DNA of 64,000 nucleotides, from positions 3,417,269 through 3,481,268 of the forward strand of contig NC_049979.1 of the NCBI RefSeq assembly GCF_000003815.2, written 5' to 3'. This DNA comes from Branchiostoma floridae. Taxonomy: Eukaryota > Chordata > Leptocardii > Amphioxiformes > Branchiostomatidae. A program made the position numbers and the translations under genes. Below, piece by piece: positions 41,671 to 51,400 of the stretch; the first letter of the stretch is position 1, and every line of letters starts with the position of its first letter. The notes under the pieces were generated by a model, which ran no database searches, was not told the origin of the DNA, and saw nothing but the letters and a program-made list of their open reading frames with translations.

Positions 41671-44217
41671 ATGGCTGTTCTGCTGGTAGTTACCGGAGTG
41701 GGGCAGATGGGCGACACGGGGAAGCCCACCGGCTGGTACCTGCCGGAAGTCGCGCATCCCTGGAAGGTCTTCACGGACGCCGGGCTCAAGGTCACCTTCG
41801 CCAGCCCTAAGGGAGGGAAGACGCCGGTGGTGAGTTATTAGTTTGTATATTTCACACGTTGATAACCCTCCTCCTGTAGTGAACCTGAACTGAAGACACC
41901 GATATATAGGTTAAAAAGTGCTCAGTGAATAAACCCATTTCACAGAGATCAGAACGAATGTGTGGCGACAGGAACTCGATGTCAATTAGGTAAAGGCACA
42001 CAAAAAGAAGACAAAACCCGCATTGAAGTTGTTATGCCAATCGAAAAAATGGTCGAGACTCGAGACAAGGATTGTTTTCTTTTATAGGGACTTTACCTTT
42101 GACATATTACCTAGAATTCCTGTTGCCGTACTGGAGTGGAGTCGATTACAAAACGCGTGTACACTATGTACTTCGCTTTGTACTGAAAATGTATGCATGT
42201 ACATGTACAAACTTGCTAAACAAAATCCAATAAAGCTCGACCTTCTCTCAACAGGACCCTTCCAGCGTGGAGGCCTTCAAGGGTGATCCCGTCTGTGCGC
42301 AGTTCTTAGAGAACAACGACCTGATGGCGCAGCTGGACAGCACTGCGTCACTGGCTGACGTCAAACCAAGGTTAGTCGTCTGTATCTCTATATATGGTGT
42401 TTTCCACTCACGTGGTTATGACGTAGGCATTGTCCGCCATGTTGAATGGTTAAATCTGGAAGTTGCGAGGTTATTTTGAATATGTACTTGCAATTACGTA
42501 TCTATGGTTGTTTTGTCGCCTATTCATTGCCAGATTGCATCAAACTATCTCTGTGGACCAAGTCACTAAAAATAAAATTTACATGTTTTATCCATTAGCT
42601 CATTAGTTTATGGTAGTTTCCTTCCCTGTTATCTATTTGTTGTTGCTTTTAGCGACTACAAGGCAATTTTCTTTGCCGGCGGCCACGGAACGATGTGGGA
42701 CTTCCCTGATGACGTCAATCTCCTTAAAGTGACGGCTGCAGTCTACGAGCAGGGCGGGGTGGTGTCGTCTGTGTGCCACGGGCAAGCAGGTACGAGGCTG
42801 GGCGGTGTCAGAGATAGGATGAATTGAAAGGATCCAAAGACTTGGACGATTTCTATGCCGAATCCTACGACTGAAGAAGTGCACTAGTTTTCTCTAATCT
42901 CCAATCAGATCCTACGGTAGCATAAGATAGCATCAAATGCTGGCAGCTGCAGAGGAGTGTAGCCGGCCTAGGAGTGTTACGCTACGGGTAGGCCGTTTGA
43001 CTCCCTTTGGCCGGCTGTACCCCTTGGCCAGCTTTGATACTATCTTATGGCATCGTAGGATCTGCTTGGAGACTATATTTTCTCTATTTGTCTCGTTTGT
43101 CTTCTATTTCTGACACTTTTTTTGGCATTGAATTTGATCATGAAACTGATCAGACGACGCTGTGTTTTCCGGCAGCGCTCGTGAACGTGAAGCTAGAAAT
43201 AGGATAAAGAAGCCATTGGCGATTTCTATGCATTACTACGACTGAAGAAGTGCACAGTAGTAACCTCCTTAAGTAGACTTTTGTTTATCTTATCCGTTTC
43301 TTTCGTTTGTGTCCTATCTGTGTTCACCTGTCATTACCCTCCGGGCACTTATTTTGAAGATGAAACTGAACAATGTGTTTCCCTGCAGCGCTCGTGAACG
43401 TGAAGCTGTCAGACGGCAGTTACCTGGTGCAGGGGAAGAAGGTGACGAGTTGGACCAACAACGAGGAGAACGCGGTCAAGCTGATGGAGGTCATGCCGTT
43501 CCCACTGGAGACCAAACTACGGGAGCGCGGCTGCGACTTCGTGGAGACAACGGTGTTTACTGAAAACGTGCAGGTACGAATGGTAGAAAATGCTGTATAA
43601 TGCTTTGGTCACAATCGCACGGGTATCTATAGGGGAGTAGCTCCGGCTGAACTCCGAAGCAAACAAAATTGTCCCGGTGGACTGCCGGATATAACAGCAC
43701 AGAAGTACCTTTCGGTATTTCCTGGGTACGAGTAGAACAAGGTGTCTACTCGCATTTATCGCCGGGCCCGGGGTTTATTTCAATTCAAGTTGAATGAAGT
43801 TTGAAGTTCACGAACTGTAGAAAATGCTATTCTGTATACTGCTTTGGTCACAATTGCACCGGTACACGCAGGGGTGTAGCCCCGGCCGAGCTTCGAAGCA
43901 AAAAAAAAACGTCCCGGTGGACTGCCTGATACCGCAGAAGTACCTTTCGGTGTTTTCACGGGTAGGCCAAGGCGTCTATTAATTGCCGGGCCCTGGGTTG
44001 ATTTTAATCCAGGTTTTAAAAAATCAGGGGCCCGACCGGACCCAAAAACAGCCCAGTAGCGTAGCAATTTTACCATATCTGACGTGTTTGTTTTTTGCTT
44101 GTTTATGTATTCATTTTTGCATTCCCGTGTCAGGTGGCAGGCCGTCTTGTGACGGGACAGAACCCGGCCTCCGCCACGCCCACAGCAGCGGCAGTCGTCA
44201 AGGCCATCAGCGGATGA
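41671..44217 (+). CDS. DJ-1/PfpI-family protein, copy B
   Basis: Tandem paralogue of the gene at 31468-33956. Coding exons are 41671-41829, 42255-42370, 42653-42789, 43389-43573 and 44134-44217. Their lengths (159, 116, 137, 185, 84) and phases are identical to copy A, giving 226 aa. I count about 194 of 226 identical residues. The elbow is VSSVCHGQA (Cys133-His134): Pro136 of copy A is Gln here. Acidic residue E26 and FFAGGHGTMWDFPDD are kept. Exon 2 is the most diverged (10 of 38) and exon 5 the least (1 of 27). The exon 2 donor is the weaker GTTAGT. A stub duplicate of exon 4 lies upstream at 43176-43194. Poly(A) candidate ATTAAA is at 44352. Both copies look functional. Different expression or substrate is possible but not shown. 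Confidence 0.9.
42899..43071. mobile_element. MITE, member 2 (gene B intron 3)
   Basis: CTCCAATCAGATCCTACGGT plus AGCATAAGATAGCATCAAA on the left is matched by the inverted TTTGATACTATCTTATGGCA plus TCGTAGGATCTGCTTGGAG on the right, about 38 bp with few mismatches. It is the same family as 30222-30374. Confidence 0.82.
43134..43194 (+). repeat. Duplicate of the exon 4 acceptor region of gene B
   Basis: About 40 bases of intron, the CAG acceptor and the first 19 bases of exon 4 (CGCTCGTGAACGTGAAGCT) are repeated 213 bases upstream of the true exon, after which the copy stops. Intron sequence GATTTCTATGC with ACGACTGAAGAAGTGCAC is duplicated with it (about 42849-42885 and 43219-43249). Splicing here would give a frameshifted product. 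Confidence 0.85.
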
Positions 44218-44351
44218 GCAGCGACATCAAACGGACTGCACACGTACTGCACATGGAACTCACTCGTCCCTTTTAACGATAGCATGATGTATCTCGGGCT
44301 TGTCTTTTATAGGCATGCTGAATTTGGATTATTATACGGATGGTTTATTTA

Positions 44352-44357
44352 ATTAAA
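44352..44357 (+). terminator. Candidate poly(A) signal of gene B
   Basis: ATTAAA lies 135 bases past the stop codon. Confidence 0.35.
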
Positions 44358-45191
44358 CAAAAAGTAACATTGATATGCTGTATTGCGATAGAACATATGA
44401 TATAACGTTAGAATTGGCATCAGACACTTTTACAAATAGATCACGACGAGGATAAAAAAATACATTAAAACAGTTGAACATAGTCTTCGTCGTTACAGAA
44501 CTATCCTTTTATTCTACAAACGTTTCGACGAACATCCGTGCATCGCCTTCATCAGTGCGTAATGAAACAGTTTCTATCGGTGCTAACTGAATTTAACATG
44601 TCAGTGCAAAACAGCCTTTAAAACAGTATTTGCCGGAATATGAAACAAAGGGTAGAAGACCGTCACGCCAAAAAAACCTTCACAGCGTCAACTTTTAAAG
44701 GTTATTGTGAGACGATATATACATGTAAAAGTTGGTCAAGTACAATGAGATATAAAAAACAGTCGTTATTGGAATTAGTTTTTTTTATATTTATTAAAGG
44801 TGGATCATACAAGGTAACGCAGAATGTCTCCTGCTTGAAATCGTGTTGCAAGTATCTCTAACGTGTCCCACGTTACTTTCAGTATACCAGTAGCGGATAG
44901 ACATTAATCAAGATTCAGGACTTGCGTCTTTGAAAAAAATGTTTCCCCTCATCAAATAGTAACCGTATCAGTACTGACACATGCAAATTAAAGTACTTTA
45001 AGGATTACATGTAACTGATAACAAAAATTACACATATAGGGATATACATATAACTTTGATAAATTTCAAGCAGATGTTTGAGGCCAAGATCTAACGTTTG
45101 TTTGAACCCATATTTCAATCCGTCTTTCCTGAATTCTGCTGTGATATTTGGAAGGACAGAAAATGCCAGATTATCATGTCAGTATTTCATA
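44358..45191. other. Spacer; possible transposon end, no gene
   Basis: ACGTTTCGACGAACATCCGT followed by GCCTTCATCAGTGC near 44517-44556 resembles element ends common in marine invertebrate repeats. The remainder is AT-rich with nothing recognised. Confidence 0.4.
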
Positions 45192-46406
45192 CGGACACCC
45201 CGACCAATCGAATGGGGACATCCCTCGCGAATGTGCACACTCCTCTAGAAAATAGGACACTCCTCGACTTTCAAGGGGGCGCTCCTCTTGGAAAGGGGAT
45301 GTTTCTCCCTCAATTAGGGGACGCTCCTCCGGAAATGGTATGGTTATCGGGCATAGGGGACGTCCCTCCAACACCCCCGCCGGCCCGTGGAATCGGCCGC
45401 TAACCCGACAAATCCCTTTCTAGTTCATCTAAATCACAACATCCAAAACTTTAACCCCGTCAGTGCTCTCGACAAACGTCATACCTCGCCAGGTAATGAT
45501 AGTTTGTTATTAAAAATTGAGGCATGTTGGAAAAAAAGCCGCCCGCGCGGCAGAACATTACTAGTCTTCAGTTTTAAAATGGCGGCGTACCGCACGCCCG
45601 GCAAGCACAACATCGAGTTTTAGCCTAAATATCCGCGTGCTTGTCGAGTTTTAAGGCCTCTCTCCCCAACACACGTACATGGGAGAAGTTTCTAACACGA
45701 TGTCAGACGTAGTTATTCGGGATTTTTTGTACAACGCGGCTACATGGCCCGATACCGTATCCGTGTGCTTGTCGAGACTGGCTTCCCTCCCCAGCACACG
45801 TACGGGCGCCGGGTCTCTGTCACGGTTAGCCGTAATACCGGGCGTTTCCAGTAAACCGCGGCCTTTTCACAAGCCATAACAGATAACTACGCCTGACATC
45901 GTGTTAGAAACTTCTCCCATGTACGTGTGTTAGGGAGGGAGGCCTTAAAACTCGACAAGCACGCGGATATTCAAGCTAAAACTCGATGTTGTGCTTGCCG
46001 GGCGTGCGGTACGCCGCCATTTTAACACTGAAGACTGGTGATGTTCTGCCGCGCGGGCGGCTTTTTTTCCAACATGCCTCAATTTTTAATAAAAAACTAT
46101 CATTACCTGGCGAGGTATGACGTTTGTCGAGAGCACTGGCGGGGTTAAAGTTTTGGATGTTGTGATTTAGATGAACTAGAAAGGGATTTGTCGGGTTAGC
46201 GGCCGATTCCACGGGCCGGCGGGGGTGTTGGAGGGACGTCCCCTATGCCCGATAACCATACCATTTCCGGAGGAGCGTCCCCTAATTGAGGGAGAAACAT
46301 CCCCTTTCCAAGAGGAGCGTCCCCTTCAAAGTCGAGGAGTGTCCTATTTTCTAGAGGAGTGTGCACATTCGCGAGGGATGTCCCCATTCGATTGGTCGGG
46401 GTGACG
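45192..46406. mobile_element. Giant foldback palindrome (arms about 525 bp, spacer about 166 bp)
   Basis: The left arm 45192-45716 and right arm 45883-46406 are near-perfect reverse complements. Because of this, the same proteins are read outward from both strands: a 78-codon frame at 45387-45623 (+) and 45976-46212 (-) differing at only a few residues. Arms contain an outer zone of GGGGACGCTCCTCC-like short repeats, a middle zone, and an inner zone with AAAATGGCGGCG. The spacer has a degenerate relative of the arm end (GTGCTTGTCGAG, CCCAGCACACGTACG). No transposase was found and no target duplication was identified. A foldback transposon or a recent inverted duplication is likeliest. Confidence 0.88.
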
Positions 46407-46689
46407 GATGGCGATTTGAAAATTCGTCCGTAGCACATTAGATTCTTTCGAATTTCATAAGGTTCGTGCAAATGCTTAGGCACCCCTGGATTTAGTGGTT
46501 GACTTAATCCTTTAAAAAACTGGACAGTCTGATTTCAAACGATGCGATCTTCCGGCCCCACATCTGCTCGGACTCGGAGATTACATCACCGGGATGCCCG
46601 CCAGGGGGCCTACTGCGCATGTCCGCAGGGGCGGTACTCCCTCCAGGCCGCGGGAAGATGACGTAGATCATACCAGCTGATCGTGAGAG

Positions 46690-46831
46690 GTTTGTGATGA
46701 CCCAGTTTCATCTGTTTACAGGCGGCGGTTTCGTGATTAAAACATCCCGAACAGTAATAACGTTACATCATGTGACACTGCGCTGATGAAACGTGAGGCA
46801 AAATACACCAGATGAAACAGGTCATCACCAG
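46690..46831. mobile_element. Short inverted-repeat element
   Basis: GTGATGACCCAGTTTCATCT at the left and AGATGAAACAGGTCATCACC at the right are inverted repeats about 20 bp long enclosing roughly 100 bases. It lies upstream of the alpha-arrestin gene. Confidence 0.6.
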
Positions 46832-47215
46832 TACGTGAGTCATCGCCCTCCCTCTGACATCTCAGAAACGTGTGAGTTTATGATAGAAGAGGAAGGGGAA
46901 GCCTGAGAGAGAGACACAGCCTACAGATTTGTGTGCTACAACTGCAAGACCAGACTGAAGGGTAAGTGGCACTAGACTAGAGTTGCTGATGAGACATGGC
47001 GAACTTTAATACTACTGTCACCAGTGCGTGAGTCAGCGCCCTCCCTCTGACATCTCAGAAGCGTGTATGGTACCAAAAGTGAAGAGGGAGAGAGACAACC
47101 GCCCACATATTGGTGTGCTACAACTACAAGACCTTGAAATTTAGCTGAAGGGCTGTGGTAAGGGGCACTAGTATAGACTAGAGTTGCTAATGAGACATGG
47201 CAAAACAGCTGGCGT
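46830..47215 (+). repeat. Two tandem copies upstream of alpha-arrestin A, possible 5'-UTR exons
   Basis: Copies at about 46830-47015 and 47020-47215 share GCCCTCCCTCTGACATCTCA, GAGAGAGACA, TGTGTGCTACAACT and AGAGTTGCT with ATGAGACATGGC. Each has a donor-like site after CTGAAGG (GTAAGT at 46961, weaker in copy 2). The ATG exon of the arrestin starts directly after an acceptor, so a non-coding exon must lie upstream, and this is a candidate. Confidence 0.5.
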
Positions 47216-48059
47216 CACAAGAGGATTGAGACATCGCCCAATTTATTCCTCTGATCTGAGTAACATCCCAGATCAATCCCAGAACGACTGTTTGTGAAGT
47301 GGGTTCATAGTGAGAGACAGCAGCTGGAAACCGTCGTCCACAGTGTGCTACATCATCTGTTGTTGTAAAAGGTATTAACGTTACTAAGATAAACGTTACG
47401 GTTTTGGGGATCCTCCTTGTTTGGATCTAGTGTTACCCATTTGTCATTCCACAGATGATTTTTAGATGTACAACAGACAGATTATCCTCTTGGGAGCAAA
47501 ATTCTCTCCAAATAGATGTTGAAAGGTGATGTCGTAACGTTTCGCAGTGTCCAGCTCGTGGAGAGAGGCGGCAGTTTCTACTCTCAAAGGGGAGCGTCAA
47601 AAACAAATTTCCCTGTCTATCTGCATCTGCTTGGAGATTAGCCAAAGTGGTCTCCTCTCGGTGTTTCTCGTTGTTGTGCCACTTATAGTTGGCACATCCT
47701 GTGTCCTGGATCAGGGATGGGATGCTGCCCTTGACTTTGAGGGTAATCAGCCATGCTGCTAAAGACTGCTAAAATCTAACATGGAGTGTAAAAACACCTG
47801 GCTTTGTATATAAGGCCACGTTGAATTGATTTTATGGATGACATCCTCTGTGAACCCCAAAACTGGTGCGAGCGTGTGAATAAAAAAAGTTTGGTTTGGG
47901 CCAAAGAAATTTTCCATCATCATGGAATGTAAGTGGTCAGGGAGGTTGAACAAATGACTAAACATGCAGCGTATGTTATATCAAACAGTAGATTCTTCAT
48001 CTTTGTTCTTTTTCATCTTCTTCTTTGACCTTGGCATTCTATGCCATTAGTATAATGTC
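47216..48059. other. Spacer upstream of alpha-arrestin A
   Basis: Contains a dispersed repeat at about 47812-47910 (AAGGCCACGTTGAATTGATT, then ATGGATGACATCC) also present at about 25588. A short hairpin is near 48025-48075 (TGACCTTGGCATTC and GAATGCCAAGGTCA). No gene is seen. Confidence 0.45.
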
Positions 48060-48350
48060 AGAATGCCAAGGTCATGAATGTGAGTGAGTGATTGTGATTG
48101 TGGTGAGTGTGAGTGAGTGATGTGATTTAGTGTGTGTGTGAATGCGTGAGTGGGTGTGTTAGTGAGTGAGTGATTGAGTGTAAGTGTGTGTGTGAATGCG
48201 TGAGTGTGAGTGAGTGATGTGATTTAGTGTGTGTGTGAATGCGTGAGTGGGTGTGTTAGTGAGTGAGTGAGTGAGTAAGTGTAAGTGTGTAAGTGTGAGT
48301 GAGTGAGCGTGTGAGTGAGTGGGAGTGAGTGAGATTGAGTTAGTGAGTGC
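48060..48350. repeat. (GTGA)n-type microsatellite/minisatellite
   Basis: Nearly continuous GTGAGTGA units are mixed with GTGTGTGTGAATGC. One larger unit of about 60 bases is repeated (about 48120 and 48220). It ends 60 bases before the first coding exon of alpha-arrestin A, within its intron. Confidence 0.85.
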
Positions 48351-48412
48351 AGCTCAGACCTTACAGAGTCAATTTATACAGAGAATGAATTACATTGTGC
48401 ATGTTCCCACAG

Positions 48413-51400
48413 ATGGGGAAAATCAAACAGTTCACGATCGCGTTCGAAGACGGGAAGGACGTGTTCGAGGCCGGGGAATGTGTCAAAGGTCACGTAGTCG
48501 TCGAGCTGGCAGAGGATGTGAAGATGAGAGGTAAGGAAGAAGACATCCGAAAGATAGAGTGTCTTAATGTAGGATTAACTTTGTTTTTTTAGTGGCAATA
48601 TTTTGGTTAGAAGGTTAGATGTCCAGGTAATAGGATACAGTGATGAAAGGCAGCGGATGCTGTCTGAAACTTCTGAACATTTCAAAAATAGTATTGAGTT
48701 GCTTGAGTCATTGCTATTTGGCATATACTATAATACATGTATATAAGGGTAATAAAAGTTCAGACTTGTAAAATGATAAGGTAGTTAATTAAGGTCAATG
48801 ACCTGAAAAAGATGACTGTCACCATGGTTACTGGAGGTGTGTCAGAGGTGTTTGATTACATGCAGGTTTGTGGCTGTTGTTCCACGGTCAGAGCGAGGTG
48901 GAGTGGCGGGAGCATGGATCCGATGACAGCTCCGTAACCTACAAGTCTGTAGAGACGTACTTCAAACATGAGGTCACCCTGTTCGGCACAGGTAGGAGTT
49001 TCCTGGAACTATCATAGAATGGAATTCATCACCATCAATTCGCAAGTACTGTAGAGCAGTGCAAATGTTCAAAACTATAGAGGGTAACTCTAGTAGAAGG
49101 CCATTTGCAGATAGATGTGTAAAGGTATTTATTTCGGTGTGACCAGTCATTCAGTATAATCTTAGCTGCTGCTGATGTGTTGCATGCCTACAAAGCTGCT
49201 GTGTTACATATACGTATGATAAAATAATGGCCATGATACTGATACAGAAGCTGGTGTGCTGAAGTGTGGTCTTTTTAATTTCCCATAATTCGTAGGGAGA
49301 GCCGTTGTGATTTGTAGTGAGACAACCAAATTTTACGCAATTGCCTTCCATGATTTGAGCAATTAATATGCAGTTTTTTGTTCTCAATTCAGCATAAAGC
49401 ATTGTTCGGACCCCCCATGCAGACACACCTATAGGTTTATGTTGTACAGTGTAAAATTTCATACAAATGGTTCCATTGCAGCGCGGGAACAAAGCTCGCA
49501 GGGGGACGCTGCGGTGCTGCCCATGGGTCGCCACGTCTTCCCGTTCCAGTACCAGCTCCCCGCGGAGGAACTGCCGTGCTCGTTCGAGGGGGAACACGGT
49601 TACGTTCGCTACATCATCACGGCCACCATCGACAGACCATGGAAGCTCTATCGCACCATGAAGACGTCATTCACGGTTTTGGAAAAAGAGGACGAGAATT
49701 CCAGGGAGGATTTCATTAGAACTGTGAGTTTTACAGACATTGTAGATGTGCGCCAGCTGTTATGTTTATTCTATTGTAAAAAGCTATAGTTTCACTGTGT
49801 TCACTGAGTAACACTTTTTGTACAGTTATCAGCTATCGGAACATAGGGGTGTCGGAACATAGGGGTGTCAGAACATAGGGGTGTCGGAACATTATTAAGG
49901 GGTGTCAGAACATAGGGGTATCGGAACACGAGTGTCTAAACATAGGGGTGTCAGAACATAGGGGTCATCATCATATCTTGTCGCTAAAACTGCATATCCA
50001 GCGGCAGGCTGCCTCATTGGCCTCTCTTAGGTCACTGTCTGAGCAGGTGGGGCCAAGTTTACAGTTTTGCAACAGGTGTTGTATGGTTTGCAGCTCCTCT
50101 CCACATGGGCAGTGGGGTGTGGGAACATAGGGGTGTGGGAACATAGGGGCGTCAGAACATAGGGGTGTCAGAACATAGGGGTGTTGGACATAGGGTGCTA
50201 GGACATACGGTGTACCGAAAGTGCAAAAAGGAACGAAAAGGAGCGAAAAGGAACAAAAAGGAACGAAAAGGAGCAAAAAGGAATGAAAAGGAACGAAAAG
50301 GAAAGTACCGAAAGTGCGAAAAGGAACGAAAAGGAAAGTACCGAAAGTGCGAAAAGGAACGTTGATTTCAATTTGAGGCCTGGTTCCAAAGACTTTTTCT
50401 GCCGAACCTGCACGTGAGACGTGAGTCGCCCGCCAGATCTGTCCGTAGTTTCCCAATATCCTTTGCACAAATTCCTCACGTTGGTCATTTCTTCCCGCAA
50501 AATGATACATCGTGAAGAAAACTCCTTGGTACAATGTATATTTGTCTATCCTTTCACAGCTTTTCTTTTGTCGTGAACGAGCAAGAAGATATGTCTCCAG
50601 TCTCCAGAAAACCATGTTGTTGGCCCTGTTGAATGGAGCTGTCATGCTCGTGGGGCAGCAGTCTATTAGCATATCCTTCCTGACCGGACTTCTATTAGAC
50701 GTAAACAATCGCAGTCTATTTGCATGCGGCGCTCCCATCTTGGGAGAACAGAAGCCACCCAAATACATATACTTTTTTTATCTCAGTTATGTTTTCTTGT
50801 TTTTCGCTGATCTTCAGAGAATAATTTAGCCACACAAACACAACAGCCTAAAACAGCCCCGTAAAAATTTGATATTGCCAAATTCTGAGTAAAATAAAAC
50901 ACGTTTCATAGGCTTCTAACGCCCGCAGTACCGGTTCCTTATATTCTCATTGATTTTATTTTAGTTTGCTTCATACTTCGTTCCTTTTCGCACTTTCGGT
51001 ACCAAAAAAAGCAAAAAGGAACGAAAAGGAAAGTGCCGAAAGTGCGAAAAGGAACGAAAAGGAAAGTACCGAAAGTGCGGAAAGGAACGAAAAGGAAAGT
51101 ACCGAAAGTGTAGTATACTACCAAAGACCCTATAGGTGAAATGGAGAACTATCTAAGGATTTATTACAGATATGTTACAGCTCGATGCGTTTCGACAGTT
51201 TTTGTAATCAAGCTTACGTTACCATTATTACCGCTCCAAATAGAAACAGCAGCCTTGGCGCGTCCGTTATAAGAAAGGGCACAACCAGATGAGTACTTAT
51301 CACCCGCAATTTCGTTCTGCAACCTGTCACTGTTCTATTTTTTTCATCGATTTAGTGCCAAAATTTACTTACGTTACCGCTTGACTTACGTTACCACTAC

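Noticed and set aside
45098-46483. Pair of genuine divergent genes
   Set aside because: The mirrored frames are explained by the long palindrome; no intron, no domain, no independent support for coding.
49971-50768. 265-codon minus-strand gene
   Set aside because: Only the last 45 or so codons are recognisable (LINE zinc-knuckle); the rest translates minisatellites and short repeats.
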